Shown in pieces: positions 12,706-23,614 of a DNA stretch of 41,480 bases (the stretch's first letter is position 1; each line of letters opens with the position of its first letter). The notes beneath the pieces are model-generated. The model had not been told where the DNA came from. It worked only from the letters and a program-made list of their open reading frames with translations, and did no database searches. The stretch is from Haliea sp. (GTDB lineage Bacteria > Pseudomonadota > Gammaproteobacteria > Pseudomonadales > Halieaceae), in the NCBI GenBank assembly GCA_024642265.1, contig JAHEBL010000021.1:1-41480 (forward strand), in the 5' to 3' direction. The position numbers were made by a program, and so were the translations under genes.

Positions 12706-13512
12706 CTATTCCGTCGCCAGGGCGCCGGCCTGCGCCTGCAGCGCCAGCTTCTCTTCGCGCCGGATGATTTCACCCGCCAGTGCCATATAGGCCTTGGAAC
12801 CACGGGAATACTTATCGTAGTGCATGGCGGGCACGCCGTGACTGGGCGCTTCTGCCAGACGCACATTGCGCGGCACCACCGTGCGATAGACCCGGTCGCC
12901 AAAGTGGGTGTGCAACTGGGAGGACACATCGTTGGTCAGGCTGTTGCGCGGATCGTACATGGTGCGCAGGATACCTTCTATCTGCAGCCTGGGGTTCACG
13001 GTTTCCGCCACCCGCCGGATGTTGTCCACCAGGGCGGAGAGACCCTCCAGCGCGAAGTACTCGCACTGCATGGCAATAATCACCCCGTCCGCCGCCACCA
13101 TGGCATTGAGCGTAAGCATATTCAGGGAGGGGGGGCAGTCGATGAGCACGTAGTCGTAATCGTCCCGGACCATGGCCAGGCCCGACTGCAGGCGTCGCTC
13201 CATGTTGTCCACATTCAGCAACTCCACTTCTGCCGCCGTGAGGTCACCATTGGCGGGCAATACATCGAACCCGGCTTCACCGGTGTGCTGTATCGCCTGC
13301 CGGGGCGGCAGTCGATGCACCAGCACATCGTAGATGCTGTTTTCGAGGCCGTGCTTGTCTATGCCGCTGCCCATGGTGGCATTGCCCTGGGGATCCAGGT
13401 CAACCAGCAGTACGCGCTGTTTCATCGCGGCCAGAGAGGCCGCCAGGTTGATGCAGGTCGTGGTTTTACCCACCCCGCCCTTCTGGTTTGCTATCGCAAT
13501 TATCCTGGCCAC
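12706..13512 (-). CDS. parA: Chromosome partitioning ATPase ParA (Soj)
   Basis: ParA is the DNA-bound P-loop ATPase that moves ParB-parS complexes. The 268-aa product begins with a deviant Walker A (NQKGGVGKTTT, residues ~9-19), then LLVDLDPQGNAT, the LIDCPPSLNMLTLNAM switch and the C-terminal AEAPSHGVPAMHYDKYSRGS segment typical of chromosomal Soj proteins. It has no N-terminal HTH, unlike plasmid ParA type Ia. It lies between rsmG (23 bases upstream) and parB. Confidence 0.98.
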   Translation of the reverse strand: MARIIAIANQKGGVGKTTTCINLAASLAAMKQRVLLVDLDPQGNATMGSGIDKHGLENSIYDVLVHRLPPRQAIQHTGEAGFDVLPANGDLTAAEVELLNVDNMERRLQSGLAMVRDDYDYVLIDCPPSLNMLTLNAMVAADGVIIAMQCEYFALEGLSALVDNIRRVAETVNPRLQIEGILRTMYDPRNSLTNDVSSQLHTHFGDRVYRTVVPRNVRLAEAPSHGVPAMHYDKYSRGSKAYMALAGEIIRREEKLALQAQAGALATE

Positions 13513-13535
13513 TGCCTACGCCCCGCTAGCTGATT

Positions 13536-14183
13536 TCAACGAGCTTCTCCACTATCCTGCAACATCATTTCCACCAGGTGTCGCTGTTCATCGAGACCCG
13601 GTACCGCCAGCGCATGCACCGCGCTCACCTTGCAGGCCGGGTCCAGCGCCGCCAGCTCCTCTTCCGGGTAAGCGCCCTTCATGGCGAGAAAGCGTCCGGA
13701 TGGCGCCAGCAGGTGCCTGCAACCGGCCGCCATGTCTGCCAGCGAGGCGAAGGCCCGGGACAATACAGCTTCGAAGAGTTCGGGCGGCCGGAAGGATTCC
13801 ACGCGAGCGTGGTGTATCTGCATATTATCCAAGCACAGTGCAGTTTTCACCTGAAAAAGGAAGCGGGTCTTCTTGCCATTACTGTCGAGCAGCGCGAACC
13901 GGGCCCCGGGGAACATGATTGCGAGGGGTACACCCGGCAGCCCCGCGCCGGTTCCCACGTCGATCACATGCTGGCCGACCAGGTAGGGTGCTACAGCCAG
14001 ACTGTCAAGCAAATGACGCGTCACCATTTGCGCCGGATCGCGCACCGCCGTCAGGTTGTACGCGCTGTTCCACTTGACCAGCAGGTCGAGGTAATCCAGC
14101 AGGCGCTCCTGCTGACCCGAATCCGGCGCCAGCCCCAGCGAGTCGCAGCCACGCTGCAGACGGGTGAGTAATTGAGGGTCCAA
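13536..14183 (-). CDS. rsmG: 16S rRNA m7G527 methyltransferase RsmG (GidB)
   Basis: RsmG methylates G527 of 16S rRNA using SAM. The SAM-binding motif VIDVGTGAGLPGVPLAI and the LDSNGKKTRFL and EAVLSRAFASL motifs are clear. The start is uncertain: there is no in-frame ATG. TTG at 14183 falls directly after the mnmG stop and gives 215 aa, close to the family length of about 207-214; GTG at 14225 or 14243 would overlap mnmG by 41-59 bases. No candidate has a strong ribosome site, so translation probably depends on coupling to mnmG. Confidence 0.93.
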   Translation of the reverse strand: MDPQLLTRLQRGCDSLGLAPDSGQQERLLDYLDLLVKWNSAYNLTAVRDPAQMVTRHLLDSLAVAPYLVGQHVIDVGTGAGLPGVPLAIMFPGARFALLDSNGKKTRFLFQVKTALCLDNMQIHHARVESFRPPELFEAVLSRAFASLADMAAGCRHLLAPSGRFLAMKGAYPEEELAALDPACKVSAVHALAVPGLDEQRHLVEMMLQDSGEAR

Positions 14184-14184
14184 G

Positions 14185-16101
14185 TCAGCCCAGGTTGTGC
14201 CGGGCGAGCGGTTCGCCCGGGCCACTGCGCTGCAGGGCGCCACGTCGTTTGAGGTACACCAGCAGCAGGGATACGGCAGCTGGAGTTACGCCCGGAATAC
14301 GTCCGGCGCGGGCCAGCGTGTCGGGCCGGACTTCAGAAAGCTTCTGCTTCACCTCGTTGGACAGACCGTCCACCAGCTCAAAATCCAGGTCGGCCGGCAG
14401 GGTGGTGTGCTCATAGCGACGCAGGCGATCAATATCCTCCTGCTGCCGCTCGATATAGCCCGCATACTTGGCCTGGATTTCAACCTGCTCGGCCACCTCC
14501 TGGTCGCTGGTCGCCTCGCCCTTCAAGCCGGCAATATCGGCATACCGCAGTTCCGGCCGCTTCAACAGCTCCGCCAGCGAATATTCGTGCCCCAGTGGCG
14601 ACTTCAGCCTGGCGGCCAGCGCTTCTGCCTGGGGAGTGCCCGGATGTATCCAGGTAGTCGCCATGCGACTGGTTTCGCGCGCTATACCCTCGCGCTTCTG
14701 TTCGAAACGACGCCAGCGCTCATCATCCACCAGTCCCAGGTCCCGGCCGCGCTCGGTCAGGCGCAGATCCGCGTTGTCCTCGCGCAGCAACAACCGGTAC
14801 TCTGCCCGGGAGGTGAACATGCGATAGGGCTCGATGGTGCCCATCGTGATGAGGTCATCCACCAGCACCCCGATATAGGCTTCATCACGACGCGGGCACC
14901 AGGGTTCACGGCCCTGCGCTGCCAGCGCGGCATTCAGGCCAGCCAGAAGGCCCTGGGCCGCCGCTTCCTCATAGCCGGTGGTGCCATTGATCTGGCCGGC
15001 GAAATACAGACCCGGAACGGCCCGGGTTTCCAGCGAGCTGCTCAAGTCCCGCGGATCGAAGAAATCGTACTCGATAGCGTAGCCGGGGCGAGTGATGTGG
15101 GCGTTTTCAAAGCCCCTTATCGAGCGCACCAGGTCTATCTGGACATCGAAGGGCAGGCTGGTGGAAATACCGTTGGGATACAGCTCGTTGGTCGTCAAGC
15201 CCTCGGGCTCGATAAACACCTGGTGGGAGGTCTTGTCGGCAAAACGGTGGATCTTGTCCTCAATACTGGGGCAGTAACGGGGGCCGACTCCCTCTATCAC
15301 CCCGGAGTACATCGGTGACCTGTCCAGACCCCCGCGAATCACCTCGTGGGTGGCTTCATTGGTATAGGTCACCCAGCAACAGCGTCGCTCGGGATGCTCC
15401 TGCACACTGCCGAGAAAAGACATCACCGGTTCCGGGGTATCACCCCACTGTTCATCAAGCCCGCTGAAATCGACACTGCGCGCATCGATACGCGGCGGTG
15501 TACCGGTCTTCAGGCGCTCCACCCGGAAGGGGAGCTCGCGCAGTCGCGCGGCCAGGGCGATGGACGGTGGATCGCCCGCTCTGCCGCCGGCACTGGTCTC
15601 CAGGCCGATATGGATCTTGCCGCCGAGGAAGGTGCCACTGGTCAGCACCACTCGCGGCGCCCTGAATGTGAGTCCCATCTGGGTCACCGCACCCGCAACC
15701 CGGCCCTGCTCGATCAGCAGGTCGTCCACCGGTTGCTGGAATATGGACAGGTTGGGCTGTGACTCGAGAATCTGGCGGATGGCGTTCTTGTACAGCACCC
15801 GGTCAGCCTGGGCGCGCGTGGCACGTACTGCCGGACCCTTGCGTGAATTAAGCACCCGAAACTGGATACCGGCCCGGTCGGTGGCGCGCGCCATGGCTCC
15901 GCCCAGGGCATCCACTTCCTTGACAAGATGACTCTTGCCGATACCTCCGATGGCCGGGTTACAGGACATCTGGCCGAGAGTATCCACGCTGTGGGTGAGC
16001 AGCAGCGTGCGGCAGCCCATCCGCGCCGCGGCCAGGCAGGCCTCGGTGCCGGCATGGCCGCCGCCGATCACGATCACGTCGAACTGCTGCTGGTATTCCA
16101 C
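14185..16101 (-). CDS. mnmG: tRNA uridine-34 carboxymethylaminomethyl synthesis protein MnmG (GidA)
   Basis: MnmG is the FAD enzyme that, with MnmE, makes cmnm5U at the wobble position of certain tRNAs. It has the dinucleotide fold ([14 protein letters not shown]), the [16 protein letters not shown] motif and the MnmE-binding C-terminal domain ([15 protein letters not shown]). I chose GTG at 16101 ([15 protein letters not shown]): it matches the family N-terminus, gives 638 aa, and GAGG lies 9 bases upstream. The longer frame from 16140 is less likely. In many gammaproteobacteria MnmG sits near MnmE; here an 11.7-kb block separates them. Confidence 0.97.
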   Translation of the reverse strand: MEYQQQFDVIVIGGGHAGTEACLAAARMGCRTLLLTHSVDTLGQMSCNPAIGGIGKSHLVKEVDALGGAMARATDRAGIQFRVLNSRKGPAVRATRAQADRVLYKNAIRQILESQPNLSIFQQPVDDLLIEQGRVAGAVTQMGLTFRAPRVVLTSGTFLGGKIHIGLETSAGGRAGDPPSIALAARLRELPFRVERLKTGTPPRIDARSVDFSGLDEQWGDTPEPVMSFLGSVQEHPERRCCWVTYTNEATHEVIRGGLDRSPMYSGVIEGVGPRYCPSIEDKIHRFADKTSHQVFIEPEGLTTNELYPNGISTSLPFDVQIDLVRSIRGFENAHITRPGYAIEYDFFDPRDLSSSLETRAVPGLYFAGQINGTTGYEEAAAQGLLAGLNAALAAQGREPWCPRRDEAYIGVLVDDLITMGTIEPYRMFTSRAEYRLLLREDNADLRLTERGRDLGLVDDERWRRFEQKREGIARETSRMATTWIHPGTPQAEALAARLKSPLGHEYSLAELLKRPELRYADIAGLKGEATSDQEVAEQVEIQAKYAGYIERQQEDIDRLRRYEHTTLPADLDFELVDGLSNEVKQKLSEVRPDTLARAGRIPGVTPAAVSLLLVYLKRRGALQRSGPGEPLARHNLG

Positions 16102-16110
16102 GGTCACAGG

Positions 16111-16116
16111 CCTCGC
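16111..16116 (-). promoter_or_regulatory. Ribosome site deciding the mnmG start
   Basis: GCGAGG on the minus strand lies 9 bases before the GTG at 16101. It fits poorly with the GTG two codons earlier (3 bases) and is downstream of the longest-frame start, so it supports GTG 16101. Confidence 0.6.
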
Positions 16117-16313
16117 CCGGCATCCGGGCGTTGTCATCAAGGGGGCGCGATTATACGCGGCGCGGGCCGCTTGTTCAAAATTTGTTCGCCCTCATAACTA
16201 CCGGTCAGCTTGGACAGCCCCGGTGGGCTTGTGTAGAGTGGCGCGGCGCCGGCACCGGGGCAAGCCCGCCTGCCGATGCAATGGAATCCAACCAAAACTC
16301 AGGGGTTTTCATC

Positions 16314-17567
16314 ATGGACTGGTTACTGGCGGCACTGGCGATTTTCAATCTTGTTTCTATGGCCACGGTGTTTTCGCCCCGCGCGGTCCCGCGCCGCAGT
16401 GTTCCCTGGGCTGTCTTTGGCACCGCGCTGCTGGCTACCGAGCTGGCCTGGGTCTGGTTGCCGGTACAGCTGTTGCTGGCCTGGATCCTGGTCAGTGCCG
16501 GCGCCCTCGAGACGGCCCTGGGCATACTCGCCCTGCTGGTGCTGCTGGGCACCTGGCCAGGCCTGGTATGGAGCATCTGGATGAGCACCAGGGCAGAGGC
16601 TGCCGTGGACAGCGCACTGCGGGCCGGGCTCGGGAACGACTACCGCAACCGGATACCGCCTGCCAGCAGCCACCGGCTGCGCAACCGGGTGAGTGTGCGG
16701 GACTGGTACCGTCCCACGGCCATGCCGCGCCCCGGGGTCGACGTCATCAAACACATCCCTTACGGCCCCGCCGGCGTGCGCCAGCAGCTGGACATCTACC
16801 GCCCTTCCCAGTTGCCGGCGGAGGGCTGTCCCGTGTTGCTGCAGATTCACGGCGGCGCCTGGATGATGGGTGACAAGGGTTCGCAGGCGCAGCCCCTGAT
16901 GTACCATCTGGCCAGCAGGGGCTGGATCTGTGTCGCCGCCAATTACCGGCTCAGCCCCAGTGTCGGCTTTCCAACCCACCTGGAAGACTGCAAGCGCGCC
17001 CTGTGCTGGGTGCGCGAACACGGGCGGGAATACGGCATGAACCCGGATTTTGTCGCCGTTACCGGGGGCTCGGCAGGGGGCCACCTGACGGCCCTGATGG
17101 GTCTCACCGCGAACCGGCCGGAGTTCCAGGCGGATAATCCCGACACCGACACCTCGGTACAGGCCTGCATACCCTTTTATGGTGTGTACGACTTCCTGGT
17201 GCGCTATGACCAGCATCCCAACCGCCGGGTATACGAGCGCTTTCTCACCGGCAAGGTTCTGCACGAATCGGTGAAGGACAATCCCGCCCTCTGGGATCTG
17301 GCTTCTCCCGTCGCCCAGATCCACCCGGATGCCCCGCCCTTCATGGTCCTGCACGGCACTCACGACAGCCTGGCGGCCGTGGCCGAGGGGCGCGTGTTCA
17401 GCGCAAAGTTACGCGCAGTTTCACAGCAGCCGGTGGTCTACGTGGAAATGCCCGGGGCGGAGCATGCCTGGGAAATCGTGCACTCATTGCGCACCGAGCA
17501 CACCATCGACGGTGTTCACAGGTTCCTTGAGTGGGTCCGCGCCGGGGCTTTGAATAACGCCGGCTAA
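16314..17567 (+). CDS. Membrane-anchored alpha/beta hydrolase (esterase/lipase-like)
   Basis: The 417-aa product starts at ATG 16314, 9 bases after AGGGG; an upstream ATG at 16281 has no ribosome site. Residues 1-90 hold about three hydrophobic helices, an unusual anchor for this family. The catalytic domain has the oxyanion motif HGGAW (179-183), the nucleophile elbow GGSAGG (Ser253), an acid at Asp351 (HGTHDS) and His384 (GAEHAW), so the triad is complete. This is the BD-FAE/hormone-sensitive-lipase-like group, acting on carboxylic esters; the substrate is unknown. It is divergent from mnmG and convergent with the next lipase (14 bases apart). Confidence 0.9.
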   Translation: MDWLLAALAIFNLVSMATVFSPRAVPRRSVPWAVFGTALLATELAWVWLPVQLLLAWILVSAGALETALGILALLVLLGTWPGLVWSIWMSTRAEAAVDSALRAGLGNDYRNRIPPASSHRLRNRVSVRDWYRPTAMPRPGVDVIKHIPYGPAGVRQQLDIYRPSQLPAEGCPVLLQIHGGAWMMGDKGSQAQPLMYHLASRGWICVAANYRLSPSVGFPTHLEDCKRALCWVREHGREYGMNPDFVAVTGGSAGGHLTALMGLTANRPEFQADNPDTDTSVQACIPFYGVYDFLVRYDQHPNRRVYERFLTGKVLHESVKDNPALWDLASPVAQIHPDAPPFMVLHGTHDSLAAVAEGRVFSAKLRAVSQQPVVYVEMPGAEHAWEIVHSLRTEHTIDGVHRFLEWVRAGALNNAG

Positions 17568-17581
17568 AGCTCTTCTTCACT

Positions 17582-18424
17582 TCAGGCGGCGATGAGCCGC
17601 TTGTCACACCACGCCAGTACCTGTGCAAAAATCTCTTCATGTTCGGGTTCGTTGAAGATTTCATGAAACAGGCCGGGGAAAATTTCGAGGGTCTTGTCGG
17701 TGGAACTGACATGCTCGTGCAGGAAGCGGGAGCCTTCCGGGGAGGCCATGAGATCAGCGCCGCCGTGCAGCAGCAGTATGGGCACGGTAATGCGGGCGGC
17801 GTCCGCCTGGATCTGCCGCATGCTCCTGAACAGTTCCGCCACCATACGGGCACTCATCTTGTTGTGGTTAACAAGGGGGTCATTGACATAAGCGTCCACC
17901 ACCGCCGGGTCGCGGCTGACACCGGCAGCATCGAGCTGCAAAACACCTGTCTTTGGCGCCAGCACGGATAGACACCGGATCAGCAGCAGCTGCAGGTAAC
18001 CAGGCTCTATGTCCGTCTTGATCGCCGGGCCCGACATCACACAAGCAGCAAAAGCCTGCTGGTTCCTCAGCAAATACAGACTGCCGATAAGCCCGCCCAT
18101 GCTGTGGCCCACCAGGATCTGCGGGACTTGCGGGAACTCCGCCGTCACCTTGCGTTGAAAAATATCCAGGGTTGCAACAAGTTCCTCGAAGCGGTCAACG
18201 TGGCCATAGTGACCCTCGGACTTGCCATGCCCCGGGTGGTCAAGCGCAGCGACGGCATAACCGTGCCGGGTAAAATACCGGGCCAGCGGCAGGTAGCGAC
18301 CGCTGTGCTCGCCGGCGCCGTGCACCAGCAACAGCAACGCCTTTGGCGCTGTCTCCGGAGCCCAGTACTGGTAAAAAACGGGCAAATTGCCGGCGCCCGT
18401 GAAAAGACCTTCGCTCTGTCTCAC
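17582..18424 (-). CDS. Monoacylglycerol lipase-like alpha/beta hydrolase (Hydrolase_4 family)
   Basis: The 280-aa soluble protein has the monoacylglycerol-lipase-type oxyanion region (VHGAGEHSGRY, residues 34-44), DHPGHGKSEG, nucleophile GHSMGG (Ser108), acid HGGADLM (Asp224) and His254 (GLFHEIFNE). These match bacterial monoacylglycerol lipases and lysophospholipases, which release fatty acids from glycerol monoesters. No signal peptide is visible, so it is probably cytoplasmic. It runs in the same direction as the next hydrolase gene, 24 bases downstream of it, so the two are likely cotranscribed. Confidence 0.92.
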   Translation of the reverse strand: MRQSEGLFTGAGNLPVFYQYWAPETAPKALLLLVHGAGEHSGRYLPLARYFTRHGYAVAALDHPGHGKSEGHYGHVDRFEELVATLDIFQRKVTAEFPQVPQILVGHSMGGLIGSLYLLRNQQAFAACVMSGPAIKTDIEPGYLQLLLIRCLSVLAPKTGVLQLDAAGVSRDPAVVDAYVNDPLVNHNKMSARMVAELFRSMRQIQADAARITVPILLLHGGADLMASPEGSRFLHEHVSSTDKTLEIFPGLFHEIFNEPEHEEIFAQVLAWCDKRLIAA

Positions 18425-18448
18425 CTCGATACTTTCCCCGTTCGATGT

Positions 18449-19558
18449 TCAGTTGGTCTCGGCAATGAACTTGCCGACTTCGTCCCAGGCCTCGCGGGCC
18501 TCGGTGAGTCTCGGATAAAACATCTGCCAGACATGGACCATGTGGGGCCAGCTCTGCAGGCGCACCGGGGAGCCCGCGGCAGCGGCCCGGTTCACATAAC
18601 GCACGGAGTCGCCGTAGAGGATTTCCGCCTCGCTGGCCTGCACCAGTGTGGGCGGCAGTCCCGACAGGTCACCGAATACCGGCGATACCACGGGGCTGCT
18701 GGGGCTGATGCGGCTTTGCAGCCAGCCAAACCACCACAACAGCGGCCGGGGCACTTTCGCGAGATCGCGAAACATGGGGCCCAGCATCGCATCACTTTCC
18801 ATATTGCGCAGCACGGTGGGAGATGAAAAGGTTGCATCGGTGGTCGGTGAAAACGCCACCGCCGCATCGGGTTGGCGCAGGGCCTGGTCCCGCACCCACG
18901 CGATCAGGGTCAGGGTGAGATTCCCCCCGGCGGAATCGCCGGCCACGTAGACCCTGTCTGCAGGGCTGGGGCCAGACGGCCCGTTCGCCAGTATCCAGGA
19001 ATACGCCTTGCGACAGTCCTCTATACCGGCTATGCGACGATGCTCCGGCATCAGGCGGTAATCAATGGCCAGCACAGCCGCGTTGCTGATCTCGGAAAAC
19101 CGGTTGGTGATGTTGCGGTGGCTGCGGGGGCTGCCCATCATGAACGCGCCGCCGTGAATATACAGCACCCGGCGCGACGGATCCGCGCCCGGTGCAATCA
19201 CCCATTCCGCCGGAACCCCCCCTGCGTCCACCGGCGTGATGGACGCGGCCAGTTGTAATCCCTCGGACATATTGTCCATATAGGTTCGGATCATTGCCAG
19301 GCGCTTCCTGCGCGGTTCACGCTGGATAGGTCCGGCGCTGACCGCCAGGGAGGCTACAACCGCATCGTGTTCTTCACTGGGCTCGGGAGTGCCGGGAAAG
19401 CGCTGGCCCAGGGGCGCATCAAACTGACGCAGGTCCGGTCCGCGCAGATGGAAATAGGTGATGGCGGCAAACACCACCAGGAACAGGAAAACCCAGGCCA
19501 CAAGAATCTCCGTTGAAAGCAGGTACAAAAGGTATGTCGCCCCGCTGCGGTCGGTCAT
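18449..19558 (-). CDS. Hormone-sensitive-lipase-type alpha/beta hydrolase with N-terminal membrane anchor
   Basis: The 369-aa product has one N-terminal hydrophobic segment (about residues 9-36) and an HSL-type catalytic domain: HGGAFMMGS (135-143), GDSAGG (Ser209), the acidic ASEAEILYGDS region (Asp317 likely) and a late His (VHVWQMF, His342). HSL-type enzymes hydrolyse short to medium acyl esters; the true substrate is not known. The start at 19558 is the only good ATG before the membrane segment. It is divergent from hppA with a 145-bp gap and is followed by the monoacylglycerol-lipase-like gene. Confidence 0.92.
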   Translation of the reverse strand: MTDRSGATYLLYLLSTEILVAWVFLFLVVFAAITYFHLRGPDLRQFDAPLGQRFPGTPEPSEEHDAVVASLAVSAGPIQREPRRKRLAMIRTYMDNMSEGLQLAASITPVDAGGVPAEWVIAPGADPSRRVLYIHGGAFMMGSPRSHRNITNRFSEISNAAVLAIDYRLMPEHRRIAGIEDCRKAYSWILANGPSGPSPADRVYVAGDSAGGNLTLTLIAWVRDQALRQPDAAVAFSPTTDATFSSPTVLRNMESDAMLGPMFRDLAKVPRPLLWWFGWLQSRISPSSPVVSPVFGDLSGLPPTLVQASEAEILYGDSVRYVNRAAAAGSPVRLQSWPHMVHVWQMFYPRLTEAREAWDEVGKFIAETN

Positions 19559-19703
19559 TCACGAAACAATCCGCCGCCATCAGGGCCGCACAGTATAACC
19601 CTGATTGCGGTGCTTTTGTGCCGCCCTTGTCGCTTGTCACTTGACCGTCTATTTAGGTAGCATGGTGGCAGAACTGTAATAATAAAATAAGGAAAGTATA
19701 ACC

Positions 19704-21698
<1,995 letters not shown>

Positions 21699-21704
21699 GC
21701 TTCC

Positions 21705-21742
21705 CCAGGCAAGCCCATGCTTGAACATGGGCTTGCTTCCTG
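21705..21742 (+). terminator. Stem-loop after hppA
   Basis: A perfect 10-bp stem (CAAGCCCATG, 21710-21719 / 21726-21735) with a 6-base loop is extended by CCAGG/CCTGG beyond a small bulge. It begins 7 bases after the hppA stop. The T tract is poor, so it may act as an mRNA 3' stabiliser as well as, or instead of, a terminator. Confidence 0.55.
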
Positions 21743-21828
21743 GCAATCCCCCGCTTTCGCACCCGGCGCATCTGGCACTTTTGCGCCGGGGCGCTACTAT
21801 GCTCTCTTCGCCACCAGCCGGAGTCCCC

Positions 21829-22317
21829 GTGCCGCAACTGTCGCAATCTGAAAAAATCCGGGTGATAGAGCGAATGTGCAGCTTCATTCCCCATTCAATG
21901 CTGCAGGGAATAAGGCTGGAGCAGGTTGATGACGAGGAAGTCACCATGCGCCTGCCCTACCGCCCCGAGCTGGTGGGGAATCCGGAATCAGGCGCGGTGC
22001 ACAGCGGAGCCCTGACTGTACTGCTCGACCACACCCTGGGGACCGCCGGTATCTGCTGCAATGTGGTGGGGGCTATGATCACTCCCACCCTGGACCTGCG
22101 TATTGATCATCTGCGCGTCGCCCCGGCCGGCAGGGATATCCTGGCCACGGCCCGGGTATACCGGGTGACCCGGCGCATCCTCTTCGTCGAAGGCTTCGCA
22201 TGGTGTGAAGCCAGGGACAAACCCATCGCCAGGGCAGCGGGGAGTTGGGTGCTGATGCCGGAACTGGATCTGAGCACGCTGCTGAAAAACGTGGATGCCG
22301 GGGCGCAGCAACAATGA
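21829..22317 (+). CDS. Hotdog-fold acyl-CoA thioesterase, PaaI-like (first of pair)
   Basis: The product is about 162 aa from GTG 21829, which has GGAG 5 bases upstream; ATG 21799 in frame would add 10 residues but has no good ribosome site. The hotdog core is visible: GNPESGAVHSGALTVLLDHTLGTAG holds the VHSG turn and the Asp of the helix that usually activates water, and a later TPTLDLRIDHLRVAP strand is typical of PaaI-type thioesterases. These cleave acyl-CoA or aryl-CoA to free acid. Its TGA overlaps the ATG of the next hotdog gene (ATGA), so the two are translationally coupled and may form a heteromer. Confidence 0.85.
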   Translation: MPQLSQSEKIRVIERMCSFIPHSMLQGIRLEQVDDEEVTMRLPYRPELVGNPESGAVHSGALTVLLDHTLGTAGICCNVVGAMITPTLDLRIDHLRVAPAGRDILATARVYRVTRRILFVEGFAWCEARDKPIARAAGSWVLMPELDLSTLLKNVDAGAQQQ

Positions 22318-22787
22318 CGATGACACTCGCTGAACTGCTGCAGCACGAGCCGGACGCGGATACCCTGGCACTGTGGCTGGGTAAAATTCCCTACGCAGTC
22401 TACCTGGGAATCAGGGCGGAAATTGAAGACAACGATATCCTGTTCATTCTGCCGGCAGACCGCAAACTGATCGGCAATCCGACCCTGCCGGCCATACACG
22501 GGGGCGTGGTGGGTGCCTTCATGGAACAGGCCGCCGCCCTGCATCTGCTGGCAAAGATGGAGGATCCCGTGCTGCCAAGGATTATCAATTTTTCTCTCGA
22601 CTACCTGCGACCGGCCCGCCTGCGCGATACATTCGCGCATTGCACCCTGACCAGGCAGGGACGGCAGATCGCCAATGTGAGTATCAGCGCCTGGCAGGAA
22701 AACAGCGAAAAACCGGTCTCTATAGCCCGTGCGCATTTCCTGGTGCAGGACCGTGACAGCGACAAAGCAGCCGCGCTCAGTCCCTGA
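22314..22787 (+). CDS. Hotdog-fold thioesterase-like protein (second of pair)
   Basis: The 157-aa product starts at the ATG that overlaps the previous stop by 4 bases. Hotdog signatures: GNPTLPAIHGGVVGAFMEQAA and a later INFSLDYLRPARLRD strand. The helix position that is Asp in the partner is Glu here (FMEQ), an active-site variant seen in some hotdog enzymes. N-terminal ~30 residues are acidic and not conserved in feel. Its 3' end overlaps the convergent enoyl-CoA hydratase gene by 11 bases. The substrate is unknown. Confidence 0.85.
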   Translation: MTMTLAELLQHEPDADTLALWLGKIPYAVYLGIRAEIEDNDILFILPADRKLIGNPTLPAIHGGVVGAFMEQAAALHLLAKMEDPVLPRIINFSLDYLRPARLRDTFAHCTLTRQGRQIANVSISAWQENSEKPVSIARAHFLVQDRDSDKAAALSP

Positions 22788-23601
22788 ACACCGCCGGTCG
22801 CTTTTCCAGCTCCGCCATCACGGCTTCCATCTGGTTGGGCGTACCGATAATGCGATCCTGCTCCCGGGATTCCATCAACAGTCCCTCTGCCGGTGACAGG
22901 TCGTGGGCCGTATTGAAAAGGCGCTTGTTGGCCCGCATGGCATCGGGATTACGCGCGGCTATTTCGCCCGCAGTTGCGAGGGCCAGGGCTCGCGGGTCCT
23001 CTGCAATCCGGGTGACAAAGCCATATTCCAAAGCCTCCTCTGCGGAAAAAATCCGGCCGGTATAGGTCAACTCCCGGATAATGTCGTCCCGGGCCAGGCC
23101 GCGCATCAACTGGGTGCCGGCCATGTCGGGTACCAGGCCCCACTTGATTTCCATAACCGAAAACCGGGTGCCCGGCGCCGCATAGCGAATATCGGCTCCC
23201 AGGCAAACCTGGAAACCACCGCCAAAGGCTACCCCGTGCACCGCGGCAATCACGGGCACGGGCAGCTCTCGCCACAGCCAGGCCGCATGTTGCGGGTCAT
23301 TGGCGATGCCCCGCGTTCGCTTTGACAGTCCCGCTTCGTCAGTGGCCGTCGACTGGCTCTCCCTGGCCCGCTTGTCCGGATCGAGCATGCCGGCAAAGTT
23401 GGCCATATCCAGTCCGGCACAAAATGCGCGTCCCTCACCCGACAGGACAACTGCCCGGACCTCTTTCATACCCGCCAGTTGCTGTCCCGCCTCCGCCAGG
23501 GCGCCAAACATACGATTGTCCAGAGCGTTCATCTTGTCGGCACGCACCAGTCGCACATCTGCCACACCAGCGCTTACGCTTATTTCTACCCGGTCTTTCA
23601 T
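22777..23601 (-). CDS. Enoyl-CoA hydratase/isomerase (crotonase) family protein
   Basis: The 274-aa protein from ATG 23601 has the crotonase fold: AFCAGLDMANF (oxyanion/CoA site), VHGVAFGGGFQVCLGADIRYA and FSVMEIKWGLVPDMAGTQLMRGL. It resembles the crotonase subgroup with CAGLD and KWGLVPDMAGT motifs. The position of the first hydratase glutamate (GGGxE in rat enoyl-CoA hydratase) is Gln131, while the second Glu151 and an Asp159 are kept. The reaction could therefore differ from simple hydration, for example double-bond isomerisation. It follows the acyl-CoA dehydrogenase gene by 13 bases in the dsbA-acd-ech operon. Confidence 0.92.
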   Translation of the reverse strand: MKDRVEISVSAGVADVRLVRADKMNALDNRMFGALAEAGQQLAGMKEVRAVVLSGEGRAFCAGLDMANFAGMLDPDKRARESQSTATDEAGLSKRTRGIANDPQHAAWLWRELPVPVIAAVHGVAFGGGFQVCLGADIRYAAPGTRFSVMEIKWGLVPDMAGTQLMRGLARDDIIRELTYTGRIFSAEEALEYGFVTRIAEDPRALALATAGEIAARNPDAMRANKRLFNTAHDLSPAEGLLMESREQDRIIGTPNQMEAVMAELEKRPAVFRD

Positions 23602-23614
23602 CCATTGATCCTGT

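Noticed and set aside
12693-12929. 79-residue N-terminal extension of ParB
   Set aside because: It lies inside parA out of frame, is Arg/Trp/Cys-rich without family similarity, and ParB begins canonically at 12692.
14197-15318. 373-codon plus-strand frame opposite mnmG
   Set aside because: Antisense shadow of a strongly identified gene; no recognisable domains.
16323-17363. 346-codon minus-strand frame opposite the membrane-anchored esterase
   Set aside because: The plus strand has a complete catalytic triad and ribosome site; this frame has neither.
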